The notes below the pieces were generated by a model that did not search any database, had not been told where the DNA came from, and saw only the letters and a program-made list of their open reading frames with translations. From Natronomonas moolapensis 8.8.11 (GTDB taxonomy: Archaea; Halobacteriota; Halobacteria; Halobacteriales; Haloarculaceae): a stretch of DNA of 64,000 bases. The DNA is taken from the NCBI RefSeq assembly GCF_000591055.1, contig NC_020388.1, positions 62,001 to 126,000 of the forward strand. Reading direction: 5' to 3'. Position numbers and translations under genes: made by a program. Below, one piece after another: positions 45,870 to 56,189 of the stretch. Position 1 is the stretch's first letter. Every line of letters begins with the position of its first letter.

Positions 45870-46483
45870 CGGCCAAGGATCATCGCGGCGGCGATCCGGC
45901 GACGACGCGGCCGACCGTCCTCGTCGTCGACAACTACGACTCGTTCGTCTACAATCTCGTTCAGTACGTCGGTACCCACGCCGACGTCGTGGTTCGGCGC
46001 AACGACGCCGTCGACGTCGACGGGATCCGGCGGCTCGATCCCGACGGAATCGTCGTCTCGCCCGGCCCGGGAACTCCGTCGACAGCGGGCGTTTCGGTTC
46101 CGATCTTCGAGTCGCTCTCGTATCCGACCCTCGGGGTCTGTCTGGGCCACCAGGCGCTGTGCGTCGCCAACGGCGTGTCGGTCGACCGCGCTCCCGAGGT
46201 CGTCCACGGGAAACCCTCCGTCCTCGTCCACGACGGATCGGGCGTCTTCGAGGGACTCCCGGACCGCGTCGAGGTCGGCCGGTATCACTCGTTGGCCGCC
46301 GAGCCGGAGCCGTTGCCGCCCGAACTGGTCGAGACGGCCCGAACCGGCGACGACGCCGTTCTCATGGGTGTACGACACCGCGAGAAACCCCACGAGGGCG
46401 TCCAGTTCCACCCGGAGAGCATCCTCACCGACGCCGGCGAGCGGATGATCGAGACGTTCTGTCGTCGCTGTCTGGTGGCGTGA
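45866..46483 (+). CDS. pabA: Glutamine amidotransferase of chorismate synthase (component II)
   Basis: 205-residue class I glutaminase, PabA/TrpG. The nucleophile Cys lies in [11 protein letters not shown], and the His/Glu dyad in [26 protein letters not shown] at the N-terminus marks the TrpG/PabA family. It supplies ammonia to component I. Its ATG overlaps the stop of pabB, and the aminotransferase gene starts two bases after its stop, so the three genes are translated as a unit. Confidence 0.93.
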   Translation: MTAKDHRGGDPATTRPTVLVVDNYDSFVYNLVQYVGTHADVVVRRNDAVDVDGIRRLDPDGIVVSPGPGTPSTAGVSVPIFESLSYPTLGVCLGHQALCVANGVSVDRAPEVVHGKPSVLVHDGSGVFEGLPDRVEVGRYHSLAAEPEPLPPELVETARTGDDAVLMGVRHREKPHEGVQFHPESILTDAGERMIETFCRRCLVA

Positions 46484-46484
46484 G

Positions 46485-47351
46485 ATGTCGCGTCAGTACC
46501 ACGTCGACGGCGAGTTGGTCGATCGGGCCGACGCGACCGTTCACGTCGAGGATCGGGGCTTCCGATACGGCGACGCCGCCTTCGAAACCTGTCGGGCCTA
46601 CGGCGGCAGGGTGTTCCTGTGGGACCGCCATCGGGACCGGCTTGCGGCCACCTGCGAAACCCTCGGGATGGCCGGCGCTGTCCCTCACGACCTCCGAGAG
46701 CGCGTCGACGCGACGCTCGTCGCGAACGACCTCCGGGAGGCCTACGTCCGTGTCTCGGTGACGAGAGGGGTACAACCGGGGAAACTAACGCCCGAGAGAG
46801 ACGTCGATCCGACGGTCGTCGTCTACGCCGAATCGCTTCCCCGAGGCGGGACGGCGGGCGATCCGATCTGGGACGGCCCCGCGACCGTCCGATCGGTCGG
46901 GACCCGTCGGATTCCGGACGACGCCCTCCCAGTCGATGCCAAGACGCACAACTACCTCAACGGAATCCTCGCCCGCATCGAGTTGCGCGGCTCTGATGCC
47001 GACGAGTCGCTCATGTGCGACTCGGACGGGTACGTCGCCGAGGGGGCGACGAGCAACGTCTTTTTCCTCGACGCGGGGACGCTGAAGACCCCCGAGCGCG
47101 GGACGATCCTGCCGGGGATCACCCGCGAGGCAGTCCTGGAGGCGGCCGAACGCATCGGCGTTCCGGTCGAAACGGGCCGGTACACCGTCGACGACGTCGC
47201 AAACGCGGCGGAGGCGTTCCTGACGAACACGACGTGGGAACTACGGCCACTCGGCCGCCTCGATGGGACCGCGATCGGCGGCGGTCCCGTAACCGCTCGA
47301 CTCCGGGCGGCCTACGACGAACTCGTCGATCGGCGCTGTTATACGGGGTAA
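46485..47351 (+). CDS. pabC: Class IV aminotransferase, probably aminodeoxychorismate lyase
   Basis: 288-residue PLP fold-type IV protein: VHVEDRGFRYGDAAFETCR, VRVSVTRGVQ, the Schiff-base Lys in KTHNYLNGILARIE, and ILPGITREAVLEAA. Position after pabBA makes 4-amino-4-deoxychorismate lyase the most likely role, giving p-aminobenzoate; branched-chain or D-amino-acid aminotransferases share the fold. Its ATG is two bases past the pabA stop. Confidence 0.85.
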   Translation: MSRQYHVDGELVDRADATVHVEDRGFRYGDAAFETCRAYGGRVFLWDRHRDRLAATCETLGMAGAVPHDLRERVDATLVANDLREAYVRVSVTRGVQPGKLTPERDVDPTVVVYAESLPRGGTAGDPIWDGPATVRSVGTRRIPDDALPVDAKTHNYLNGILARIELRGSDADESLMCDSDGYVAEGATSNVFFLDAGTLKTPERGTILPGITREAVLEAAERIGVPVETGRYTVDDVANAAEAFLTNTTWELRPLGRLDGTAIGGGPVTARLRAAYDELVDRRCYTG

Positions 47352-47374
47352 GACGCGCGACCGACGGCGCGCTC

Positions 47375-47791
47375 TCAGAACTCGTAGTTCGACTTCGAAC
47401 CCAGATCGTCGTCGTCGTCGATGGGTCCCTCGCCGACGAACTCGTACTCGTCGTCGCTCAGGTACACCGTTCCGTCTTCGACGGTGATATCCACTTCATT
47501 GAGGTACGCTCCCTCGCAGGGACCGAAGTTGCAGAACCCGGTTCCGGACTCGAAGTACGCGCCGTGGTTCTCACAGATGAGTTCGTCGCCGCGCATCTCC
47601 GCACCGGACCCCTTGTCGATCTTGATGTGGGTGTAGTGTTGACAGTAGTTGAGCCACGCGTGAAAGCCGTCGTCGTTACGGAGCAAAATCGCCTCGCGCT
47701 CCTCCTCGGACGCCGCCTCGCGGATTCTAAACAGATACGTCGTCTCCTCTGGCACGTCCTCGACCGGAGCGACCGCACGTCGGGTAGCCAT
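47375..47791 (-). CDS. Rieske 2Fe-2S ferredoxin-like protein
   Basis: 138 residues with a Rieske motif Cys50-x-His52 (NYCQHYTH) and Cys73-x2-His76 (CENHGAYF). The second loop is followed by the extra CNFGPCEGAYL segment. There is no signal peptide or transmembrane helix, so it is a soluble Rieske protein rather than a bc1 subunit. It could supply electrons to an oxygenase or function alone. Convergent with pabC with 23 bp between. Confidence 0.9.
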   Translation of the reverse strand: MATRRAVAPVEDVPEETTYLFRIREAASEEEREAILLRNDDGFHAWLNYCQHYTHIKIDKGSGAEMRGDELICENHGAYFESGTGFCNFGPCEGAYLNEVDITVEDGTVYLSDDEYEFVGEGPIDDDDDLGSKSNYEF

Positions 47792-47855
47792 TATGGGACA
47801 ATAGCGCCCGGTCGAAGAAACCGTTTGCGGGATCGAGAGCGCCCCCGACGTGCGA

Positions 47856-49448
47856 TCACTCCTCCCCGGACTCGTCCCAGATCGCCGACAGCAGGTTCCG
47901 GACCGCGGCGCGGACGTGCGTCGAGAACGTGGGCTGGGCGATCCCGAGCGAGTCGGCGATCTCCGCGCCGGTCCGCTTGCGGTTCCCGTCGAAGTATCCG
48001 GCGTGGTAGGCCGCCCGGAGCACGCTTCGCTGTCGGTCCGTGAGCACGTCGGTCAGAAGCGCCGCCCACGGGGTCGCCTCCGCCGGTATCATGTCGCGCT
48101 CGGCCCGCAACTCGGCGTCGCCGAAGAGCCCTCGAGCGTGTTCGAGAAGGCGGCGTCGATCGCGGTCGCGCTGGATCGAGACGACGAGTTCACACTCGTC
48201 ACCGGAGACGCAAAGCGACTGGAGGCTCGCCTCGAGACCGGTCACCGTCGAGGCGACGCCTCCCTCCCCGGAGAGAATCTCGTACAGCGGTATCCCGGTC
48301 TCCGAGAGACACTCGATCGACCGGATCCCGGGGATCGTAGCCGCTGTCTCGAGGACGCGCTCGGGGTCGACACCGGGGATCAGACCGTACAGGAGCGCGC
48401 CGTCGTTCTCGCGTCGGGTCACGCTCTTCAGATCGACGGTCGCCGAAACCGCCGCGGCGAGCGCCCGCAGCGGGTCGTCACGCTCGGCCTCTACGCCGAC
48501 AACGAGTTCGCGGCCCCCCTCGGCGTGGAGAGCGTCGCGGCGCTCGACGGCGGTAATCGCGTACCCGACCGACTCCCCGAATTCGGTCAGGATTTCCCGG
48601 ATACGTTCGTCGAAGCCGTTCGGGTCGGCGCTGTAGACGGCCAACACGCCGTGTCGGATCCCCCCGTGGCGGATCGGAGCGGAGAACGCCGACCGGTAAC
48701 CGGCGGTCAGCATCGCCCCCCGCCAGGGACCCTCGGGTGCTTCCTCGGGGCGGCCGTACTCGCCGTCCGAGGAGCGATCGGCGGCGACCCGGACGGCCGG
48801 GGACGGTGAATCGGTATCGAGCGACCACGGACGCGCCTCGAGGAACTCCGCCTCGATACCGGCGCTTGTGGCCGGCACGAGCGACGAGGACGTCGGATCG
48901 ACGGTCCCGATCCAGGCGCTGGCGATCCCGTCGAGATCGGCGAGCGACTGGCAGACGTCCAGACGGATCGACTCCTCGGAGTCCGCGTCGATTAACGCTC
49001 GATGCAACGACCGGATCGTCGCGTTCAGATCGGTAACGTACTCGAGTCGCTCCGTGCGCTCCGTGACGTCGACGATGTAGCCGGTGTAACGGACGATCTC
49101 GCCGTCCTCGCGGACGATGTGGGTGTAGTCGAGCACCCAGCGGACGGTCCCCGATTTCGTGACGATACGGTAGGGCTCGTGACCGAACCGCTCTGTCGTC
49201 GCGTCGCTGTTGGCTTCGACCTCCCTGCTGACTCGATCGCGGTCGTCGTCGTGAATCAATTCGGCGTACGCCGGGTTTCCGTCGTGCAGTTCGGCCGGTG
49301 AGTACCCGAAGAGTCGTTCGACGTTCGGCGAGACGTACTCGACCGGCCATCCCGACTCGTTCCGCCACGTGAAGACGACGACCGGTCCGTTCGCGAAGCG
49401 TTCGTAGCCGTCGCCGGACGACACGTCCCCGTTTCCCCCGTCGGTCAT
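47856..49448 (-). CDS. Bat-like regulator: PAS, GAF, Bat and HTH-10 domains
   Basis: 530 residues. A PAS domain (VEYVSPNVERLFGYSPAELHDG) with a PAC tail, a GAF domain (SLADLDGIASAWIGTV... about 180-330), a bacterio-opsin-activator-like segment, and a C-terminal HTH-10 (LTDRQRSVLRAAYHAGYFDG...AEIADSLGIAQPTF). This is a one-component sensor-regulator of the haloarchaeal Bat family. A TATA-like CATAAA (49489-49494) precedes it. It supports GTG 49460 as a near-leaderless start, whereas ATG 49448 gives the shorter protein. Confidence 0.88.
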   Translation of the reverse strand: MTDGGNGDVSSGDGYERFANGPVVVFTWRNESGWPVEYVSPNVERLFGYSPAELHDGNPAYAELIHDDDRDRVSREVEANSDATTERFGHEPYRIVTKSGTVRWVLDYTHIVREDGEIVRYTGYIVDVTERTERLEYVTDLNATIRSLHRALIDADSEESIRLDVCQSLADLDGIASAWIGTVDPTSSSLVPATSAGIEAEFLEARPWSLDTDSPSPAVRVAADRSSDGEYGRPEEAPEGPWRGAMLTAGYRSAFSAPIRHGGIRHGVLAVYSADPNGFDERIREILTEFGESVGYAITAVERRDALHAEGGRELVVGVEAERDDPLRALAAAVSATVDLKSVTRRENDGALLYGLIPGVDPERVLETAATIPGIRSIECLSETGIPLYEILSGEGGVASTVTGLEASLQSLCVSGDECELVVSIQRDRDRRRLLEHARGLFGDAELRAERDMIPAEATPWAALLTDVLTDRQRSVLRAAYHAGYFDGNRKRTGAEIADSLGIAQPTFSTHVRAAVRNLLSAIWDESGEE

Positions 49449-49529
49449 ACCATCAGCCACCCCACTGTCTTTGTTCGATCCGTTGGAACATAAACATCCG
49501 GCCCGGTGTGCGATGTCGCTCGCCTCCGG

Positions 49530-49541
49530 CTATTATAATAG
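49530..49541. repeat. Perfect 12-bp AT-rich palindrome
   Basis: CTATTATAATAG is its own reverse complement and lies in the 288-bp gap between the Bat-like regulator and the malic enzyme gene. It could be an operator or a TATA element. There is no nearby plus-strand gene. Confidence 0.5.
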
Positions 49542-49748
49542 TGTCTCAATTCTTGTATCACCGACCTGTACAACGAGGTGCGAGAGATCAAGCATGGGCT
49601 CTCGGGGTTCCCGACGACGCTTCGGGTGGGATGCACTCGCACGTCTCGCCCGCTGACCGCCTCCGAACGGGCGGTCTGCGGTATGTTTTTGTGAGCGCCG
49701 ATGGACGACTGGGTGGACCGCGGGGTCTACAATTCGCTCGCCACCCGA

Positions 49749-52007
49749 TTACTCCCCGTTGGACTGTGCGTCGACGACGGCGACGCCGGCGAGGTTGACG
49801 ATGTCTTTGACCTCGTCGCCGCGCTGGAGGACGTGAACGGGTTTGTCCATGCCGACCAGCATCGGCCCGATGGCTTCGGCCCCGCCCAACCGCTGCAGCA
49901 GTTTGTACGCGATGTTGCCCGCCTCGAGGTTCGGAAACACCAACACGTTCGCGGGGCCTTCGAGATTCGAGAACGGGTAATCGTCGGTCAGCATGTCCTC
50001 GACGACGGCGGTGTCGGCCTGCATCTCGCCGTCGACGGGGAACTCGACTGCGGGGTCTTCGCGGAGCCGCCGGGCCGCCTCCCGGGGTTTCTGCGTCCCC
50101 TCGTTGTCGACTGTGCCGAAATCGGAGTACGACAGCATCGCAACGCGGGGATCGACATTGAACTGTCGGGCGAGGTCGGCAGTGTGGCGGGCGACCTCCT
50201 CCAATACGTCCTCGTCGGGCGCTTGGTTGACAGTAGCGTCGGCGACGAACACCACCCGGTTTTTGAACGTCAGCATGTACACCCCCGCCGCGTACTCGGA
50301 GTCATCGGCGGTGCCGACGACCGACAGCGGCGGCCGCAACGCCGTCGGGTAGTGGTTGGTCAGCCCAGTGAGCATGGCGTCGGCGTCGCCCATCTCCACC
50401 ATCACGCTCGCCAGGTAGTTGCCGTCGTAGACCATCCCCTCGGCCTCGCGTCGGGTAACGCCCTTGCGTTTTCGGAGTTCGTAGAGCCGGTCGGCGTACG
50501 GCGAGAGTTCGTCATCGATGGGATCGACAATCTCGGGTTCGAAGTCCAACCCCAGATCGGCCGATTGCTCCCAGATCGAGCGCTTGTCGCCGACGAGGAC
50601 CGGCTCGGCGATCCCCTCCTCGACGATCTGGTAGGCGGCCCGGATCATCTTGGGATCGTCGCCCTCGGCGAGGACGAGCCGCTTGGGGTCGCTTTTGGCC
50701 TTGTTCAACACCACCCGCATCATCTCGCGGGACTTCCCCAGCCGCGCTTCCAGTTCCTCCCGGTAGGCGTCGCGGTCGAGGTCGTCGCGTGCGACGCCGC
50801 TTTCGACGGCCGCCTCCGCGACCGCGCCCGACACCTCGAAGAGGATGCGCGGGTCGAGCGGTTTGGGGATGATGTACTCGGGGCCGAACTGCAGCGGCTG
50901 GTCGCCGTAGGCTTTGACGACGGCGTCGGGGACGTCCTGTTTGGCGAGGTCCGCCAGCGCCTCGGCGGCGGCGACTTTCATCTCCTCGTTGATTTCGGTG
51001 GCGCGGACGTCCAGGGCGCCCCGGAAGATGAACGGGAACCCGAGGACGTTGTTGACCTGATTCGGGTAGTCCGACCGGCCCGTCGCCATGATCACCGTGT
51101 CCTCGCGGGCGCCCTTGGCCGCCTCGTAACGGATCTCCGGATCCGGGTTCGCCATCGCGAAGATGATCGGATCCGACGCCATCGACCGCACCATCTCCTC
51201 CGAGACGATCCCCCCCACCGACAGCCCCACGAACACGTCCGCGCCGGCCATCGCGTCCGCCAACTCGCCGCCCGCACCCGAACTCGCGAACGCCTCGATG
51301 TACGTGTGCGGATCGCCCTCGGCCATCCGATCCTCGGTGATGATCCCGTCGACGTCGCACATGGTGACGTTGTCGGCTGGAACGCCGAGGGAGTGATAGA
51401 AGTGTGCCGTCGCCGTCGCGGCCGCGCCTGCCCCCGCGAACACGACCTCGAGGCGTTCGAGGGACTTGCCTGCGATGTCGACCGCGTTGAGAAGCGCCGC
51501 CCCGGAGATGATCGCAGTGCCGTGTTGGTCGTCGTGGAACACGGGGATGTCCATCTCCTCGCGGAGGTACGACTCGATTTCGAAGCAGTCGGGCCCGGCG
51601 ATGTCCTCTAGGTTGATCCCGCCGAACGTCGGCTCCATGCGGGCGACGGACTCGGCGAACGCCGCCGGGTCGCCCTCGTCTAACTCGATGTCGAAGACGT
51701 CGATGTCGGCGAAGCGCTTGAAGAGGACGCCTTTGCCTTCCATGACGGGTTTTGAGGCCTGAGCGCCGATGTCGCCCAACCCGAGCACGGCGGAACCGTT
51801 CGAGACCACACCCACCATATTGCCCTTGGTGGTGTAGGTGTAGGCCCGTTCGGGATCGGCGGCGATCTCGTTGCAGGGGGCGGCCACCCCCGGCGAGTAC
51901 GCCAACGAGAGGTCCCGCTGGGTGTTGGTCGGCTTCGTCGTCGAAATCTCGATTTTCCCCGGCGGGTCGATCCGGTGATACTCCAGAGAGTCCTCGTCCA
52001 GTCCCAT
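49749..52007 (-). CDS. maeB: NADP-dependent malic enzyme with C-terminal PTA-like domain
   Basis: 752 residues. The N-terminal malic enzyme half (about 1-425) has [32 protein letters not shown], the metal/substrate segment [16 protein letters not shown], the nucleotide-binding [15 protein letters not shown] and ANPDPEI. The C-terminal half (about 430-750) is the phosphotransacetylase-like domain typical of MaeB hybrids ([26 protein letters not shown]), which regulates or oligomerises the enzyme. It converts malate to pyruvate and CO2. It is 46 bp downstream of the histidine kinase gene and could share its transcript. Confidence 0.95.
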   Translation of the reverse strand: MGLDEDSLEYHRIDPPGKIEISTTKPTNTQRDLSLAYSPGVAAPCNEIAADPERAYTYTTKGNMVGVVSNGSAVLGLGDIGAQASKPVMEGKGVLFKRFADIDVFDIELDEGDPAAFAESVARMEPTFGGINLEDIAGPDCFEIESYLREEMDIPVFHDDQHGTAIISGAALLNAVDIAGKSLERLEVVFAGAGAAATATAHFYHSLGVPADNVTMCDVDGIITEDRMAEGDPHTYIEAFASSGAGGELADAMAGADVFVGLSVGGIVSEEMVRSMASDPIIFAMANPDPEIRYEAAKGAREDTVIMATGRSDYPNQVNNVLGFPFIFRGALDVRATEINEEMKVAAAEALADLAKQDVPDAVVKAYGDQPLQFGPEYIIPKPLDPRILFEVSGAVAEAAVESGVARDDLDRDAYREELEARLGKSREMMRVVLNKAKSDPKRLVLAEGDDPKMIRAAYQIVEEGIAEPVLVGDKRSIWEQSADLGLDFEPEIVDPIDDELSPYADRLYELRKRKGVTRREAEGMVYDGNYLASVMVEMGDADAMLTGLTNHYPTALRPPLSVVGTADDSEYAAGVYMLTFKNRVVFVADATVNQAPDEDVLEEVARHTADLARQFNVDPRVAMLSYSDFGTVDNEGTQKPREAARRLREDPAVEFPVDGEMQADTAVVEDMLTDDYPFSNLEGPANVLVFPNLEAGNIAYKLLQRLGGAEAIGPMLVGMDKPVHVLQRGDEVKDIVNLAGVAVVDAQSNGE

Positions 52008-52052
52008 GTCGGGATTGCGAACGTGCAGCCTAATGAGTGGTCGTATCTGGTA

Positions 52053-54743
52053 TCACTGCCGACCTGATTCACCGCCCGCCCGGAAATCGAAGCGCGCGCC
52101 GCCGCCCTCGCTGTCGACGATGTCAAGATCCCACTCGTGGGCGTCCGCGATGGTCTCGACGATGCTCAGCCCGAAGCCGGTCCCGTCGCCGCCGGAGTAC
52201 CCCGAGTCGAGGACGGCCTTGCGCTCGGTCTCGGGGATCCCGGGGCCGTCGTCGGCGACGTAGAAGCCCTCGTCGAGCGGGCCGACCGCGATCTCGGTCG
52301 CGGTGTCGGTGTGTTCGGCGGCGTCGCCGGCGTGTACCCGCCTATCCGTGGAACCGTGTTCTACGCTGTTCCGGAAGAGGTTCTCGAGGAGCTGTCTGAG
52401 GCGGTCGGGGTCCGCCGTCACCTCGGTGTTGCCGTCGACGACGAGCGACAGCGACCCCGTCTCGACCGTCTCCCAGGCGTCCCGTGCGGCCGAGTCGAGC
52501 GACACCTCGGCGGGGGTCGTCGCGGGCTCGCCCTGCCGTGCGAACGCCAACAGCCGCTGTATGAGGTCACCCATCCGCTCGTGGGCGTCCTCGATCGAAT
52601 CGAAGTGCGCCGTCCGCTCTTCGCCCTCGGCGGCTCGGGCGAGTTCGAGGTGGCCGCGGGCGACGCCCAGGGGGTTCCGGAGGTCGTGGCTGACGACGCT
52701 CGCGAACTCGTCGAGGCGCTCGTTTTGCCGCTCGAGTTCGCGCTCGCGGCGCTTTCTGTCGGTGATGTCGGTGTAGATCGCGTACCCCCTCGCCGTCTCC
52801 TCGTCGACGTCGTGGGGGACGATGTGGATGATGAAATCCCGGATGCCGTCGACCGTTACCCGGCGGACCTCGTCGTGCAGCGACAGCCCGCGCTGGAGCC
52901 GCCGGTTGTGCGCCTCGACGTCCGCTTCGGCGCCGTCGGGGACGACGTAATCGTCGAGGTTCTCGCCGGCGATGTCCGCCGTCCGGTGGCCGAACGTCGT
53001 CTCGAAGGCCGGGTTGACGCGTTTGACGATCGGCTCGGTGTCGCGCATGACCACCTCCGCAGTCGGGTCGGGGATGTTCTCGAAGAGCGCGGCGAAGTCG
53101 TCGCGCTCGCGGCGGAGTTCGGCTCCCTTCCGCGCCCGGTCGAGTGCGGCCTCGGCGTTCGCCGCGAGCACGGTCGCCAGTTGAATGTCCGTCTCCTCGA
53201 AGGCGTCCGATTCGCGGGCTCCGACGGCGAAGACGCCGTGGTCGCCGAGCGGCAGACACGCCCCCGAGTCGAAGGGGGCGTCGGCGAGCCACCCCTCGGG
53301 GTCCTCGCCCGAGACCACGTACCGTTCGCTCCCGTCGAACACGCGTCCGGGGACCGTCCCGTCGATCGAACGGCTCCCCTGACCCGACAGGCAGACGCGC
53401 TCCCCGCCGTCGGCGTCCGTGAACTCCGTATCGGTCACGTCGGCGACCAACTCGAGGGTGTCGCCCTCGACGAGCCGAACCGACGACGCCGGGATGTCGA
53501 GAACGTCGCGGGCCGCCCGCGTGGTCAACTCGGCGATCCGGGTCGGGTCGGTTTCGGCGATCAGCTCCCGTGTCGCGTCGTGGAGGCGCCTGAGCCGCGC
53601 TGTCGGACGGTTCGTCGTGTCCCGTAGCACGCCGACGGTGCCGTAGAACTCGCCGTCGACGGTGAGCAAGACGGTGTGGTTTTCGAGCTCGAGGCGCTCG
53701 CCGTCGGCGGCCCGGATCGCGATGTCGTAGGTGGTACTCGAGCGCTCGTCGTCGTCGAGTAGCCGCCGGACGACGTCGGCCCCCCGGTCGATATCCTCCG
53801 GTTCCAGTACCGTCGAGACGTGCTCGCCGACGAGCTCGTCGGCGTCGTAGCCGAGTCGCTCCTCCATGCGGGCGTTGACTGTGGTGAAGCGGCCCTCGGG
53901 ATCGGTCGTGTACACCGGGTCGCCGACGGCGTCGACGAGCCGGTCGTACTCGGCGATCGCCCGTTCGCGCTGTCGTTCCGCGGTGACTTCGGAAATAAAC
54001 CCCTCGATCGTCGCCCGGTCGTCGTCCGACCCGCTCCGTTCGACCCGCCGTCCCTGCTCTCGGAGCCACCGGCGCTCGCCGGACGCATCGACGATGCGAT
54101 ACGTGACCTCGAAGGGGTCGCCGGCGTCGAGGGCCGCCTGGACGTCGGCCCACAGCGTTTCGTTGTCCGGACGGTCGATGAGCTCCGCCCACTGGATGTC
54201 GCCCTCGAGAAAGTCACTGGCCGCGTAGCCGGTGATCTCCTCGACGTTGCCGCCGAGGTACTCCATCGGCCACGGCTCGGCGTTCCGACACCGGTAGGCG
54301 ATTCCCGGGAGGTTCGAGACGAGCGTCGAGAGCATTCGTTCGCTCTCGCCCATGCCCGCCGCCTCGCGCCGCTCGGCTATGGCCCCGTCGATGCTGTCGA
54401 CGAGCGCCTCGAAGCGGCCCTCGACGGCGCCCTTCCGGAGGTAGTCTGCCACGCCGGCCCCGATCGCCTCGCTCGCGACCGCCTCGTCGCCCCGCCCGGT
54501 GAGGAGGACGACGGGGAGGTCGGGATGTCGGTCCCGTACCGCATGGAAGAACCCCAACCCGTCGTGTCCGGGCAGGTCGTACTCCGTTACGACGCAGTCG
54601 ATCCCGGCGTCGAGACGCTCGAGTCCGGCCGTCGCGTCGGTGGCAGCGACGACATCGAGCCCGGCGTCTTCGAGGGCCGCCGCCGAACGCTCACGGAAGA
54701 CGTCGTCGTCGTCGACCTGCAGAACACGGATCTCGGGGGCCAC
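52053..54743 (-). CDS. Hybrid sensor histidine kinase: REC-PAS-PAS-GAF-PAS-HisKA-HATPase
   Basis: 896 residues. A receiver domain (1-125) with acidic pocket Asp11-13, Thr82 and Lys104, but Glu54 in VVTEYDLP at the phospho-acceptor position. PAS domains follow (about 140-260, 270-385), a GAF domain (390-540), a third PAS (about 545-660), a HisKA box (FASVVSHDLRNPLG) and HATPase motifs (LENLFRNSVEHGS; ADDGPGIPETE; GTGFGLSIV). There is no transmembrane segment, so it is a cytoplasmic sensor. Glu in place of Asp suggests a receiver that is locked on or not phosphorylated. Confidence 0.92.
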   Translation of the reverse strand: MAPEIRVLQVDDDDVFRERSAAALEDAGLDVVAATDATAGLERLDAGIDCVVTEYDLPGHDGLGFFHAVRDRHPDLPVVLLTGRGDEAVASEAIGAGVADYLRKGAVEGRFEALVDSIDGAIAERREAAGMGESERMLSTLVSNLPGIAYRCRNAEPWPMEYLGGNVEEITGYAASDFLEGDIQWAELIDRPDNETLWADVQAALDAGDPFEVTYRIVDASGERRWLREQGRRVERSGSDDDRATIEGFISEVTAERQRERAIAEYDRLVDAVGDPVYTTDPEGRFTTVNARMEERLGYDADELVGEHVSTVLEPEDIDRGADVVRRLLDDDERSSTTYDIAIRAADGERLELENHTVLLTVDGEFYGTVGVLRDTTNRPTARLRRLHDATRELIAETDPTRIAELTTRAARDVLDIPASSVRLVEGDTLELVADVTDTEFTDADGGERVCLSGQGSRSIDGTVPGRVFDGSERYVVSGEDPEGWLADAPFDSGACLPLGDHGVFAVGARESDAFEETDIQLATVLAANAEAALDRARKGAELRRERDDFAALFENIPDPTAEVVMRDTEPIVKRVNPAFETTFGHRTADIAGENLDDYVVPDGAEADVEAHNRRLQRGLSLHDEVRRVTVDGIRDFIIHIVPHDVDEETARGYAIYTDITDRKRRERELERQNERLDEFASVVSHDLRNPLGVARGHLELARAAEGEERTAHFDSIEDAHERMGDLIQRLLAFARQGEPATTPAEVSLDSAARDAWETVETGSLSLVVDGNTEVTADPDRLRQLLENLFRNSVEHGSTDRRVHAGDAAEHTDTATEIAVGPLDEGFYVADDGPGIPETERKAVLDSGYSGGDGTGFGLSIVETIADAHEWDLDIVDSEGGGARFDFRAGGESGRQ

Positions 54744-54809
54744 GGGTCGATATTTCGGCCGTCGTGATTAAATACTTACGCCGCATTGTCGCCCGAACCG
54801 GGACCGCAA

Positions 54810-56102
54810 TCACGCCCACACGACCAACACAAGGGCCAACACCGCGGCGACCCCGGCGAAGCCGGCGAGGACGAGGAACATGACCGACGCCGAGGTGTAC
54901 GTGAGAACAGTGCCCGATACGGCGGCCCCGAGCGCACCGACGCCGAAGATGGCGAGGTAGGTGTAGCCGAACGACAGCCCCCGGGAGCCGGGCACCGAGT
55001 ACTTCGCGATCGTCGCCTGCGTGAGCGGCTGGATCGAAAAGAGCGTGAACCCGAGCACGACGCTCGCCGCGAGCAGGCCGCCCACCCCGAGTCGGGCCGC
55101 GGGGACGAAGGCGACGGCGATGGTCGCGAGCGCCGACAGGACGAGAATCAGCCCCCGATCGGGCTCGACCCGCTCGGTGAGTCGCCCGCCGACGTACTGC
55201 CCGCCGATCCCGACGGTGAGCAACCCGGCGTACAGATAGCCCGCGAGGTCGAACTCCTCGGCCAGTGGGCTGTCGGGGGCGAAGATCCCCGGCCGGACGT
55301 CTCCGACTGCCGCGGTCAGGAAGTCCCCGAGCAGGCCGGGCAGGAACGTCAATACGCCGCGGTAGTAGAGCCCGTCCAACGAGACGATGACGAACACCAG
55401 TGCGAACCCCGCGGTGAAAAGCGCCCGGCTCTCGGCGACGACGCCGGTGAGGGAGTCCGGAGTCCTCCGGTTTGGCGTGTCGTTGCCGTCGCCGTCGCCA
55501 TCGGCCGCCGCGAGACCGTCGCTCCCGCCCGCCCCGGCGTCGACCGCTGCCCGAGGATCGAAGTCGATCCGGAGCCCGGCGATCGCGGCCACGAGCGCCG
55601 GCACGGCCAGGAGTATCGCCACCGTCTGCCACTCGAGCGCCACGAGCAGCATCGCGGCCGCGAGCGGTCCCCCCGCGATACCGGCGTTGCCGGCCATCCC
55701 GTGGTAGGCGAACCCTCGCCCGCGCTCGGCGACCCCGTTGCTGATGAGCGTCAGGCCGGCGGGATGGTAGACGCTCGCGCTGAGGCCCCACAGCCCGAGC
55801 GCGGCGGCGATCCCGACGACACCGGGCGCGGCGCTCAAGAGGAGAAACGACACTCCCATACCGGCGAGGCAGGCGACGACGAGCGTCCGGGAGCCGTACC
55901 GGTCGACGAGCAGCCCGCCCGGGAGCGCGCCGACGCCGAAGAGGCCGTAGCCGACCGAGACGACCGTCCCCAAAAGCGCCGCCGTCGTCGAGAACTCGAG
56001 CAGCCAGACCGTCATGAAAATAGGGATCGACAGCTCGTAGACGTGAACCATCGCGTGACCGGCCATGAGAAAGCCGACGATCGATCGGTCGTTTCGATCC
56101 AC
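54810..56102 (-). CDS. MFS transporter
   Basis: 430-residue, 12-helix major facilitator protein. The first loop motif is GLLVDRYGSRTLVV, the second half has LTERVEPDRGLILV, and AIAKYSVPGSRGLSFGYTYLA lies near the end. A hydrophilic middle loop of about 55 residues, rich in Gly, Asp and Arg, joins the two halves. Substrate not predictable. It is separated by 66 bp from the downstream histidine kinase gene, on the same strand. Confidence 0.87.
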   Translation of the reverse strand: MDRNDRSIVGFLMAGHAMVHVYELSIPIFMTVWLLEFSTTAALLGTVVSVGYGLFGVGALPGGLLVDRYGSRTLVVACLAGMGVSFLLLSAAPGVVGIAAALGLWGLSASVYHPAGLTLISNGVAERGRGFAYHGMAGNAGIAGGPLAAAMLLVALEWQTVAILLAVPALVAAIAGLRIDFDPRAAVDAGAGGSDGLAAADGDGDGNDTPNRRTPDSLTGVVAESRALFTAGFALVFVIVSLDGLYYRGVLTFLPGLLGDFLTAAVGDVRPGIFAPDSPLAEEFDLAGYLYAGLLTVGIGGQYVGGRLTERVEPDRGLILVLSALATIAVAFVPAARLGVGGLLAASVVLGFTLFSIQPLTQATIAKYSVPGSRGLSFGYTYLAIFGVGALGAAVSGTVLTYTSASVMFLVLAGFAGVAAVLALVLVVWA

Positions 56103-56189
56103 GGTCGCGGTACTTCCCTCGCCGTGTTAGGCGGTTCGGTTTCGAGCGGGGTCGGACCGCTCCGGGGTGGAATCGCCCCCCAACGGCGC

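Noticed and set aside
52137-53627. Plus-strand 496-residue open frame
   Set aside because: Antisense to the sensor kinase; no motif and composition typical of shadow frames.
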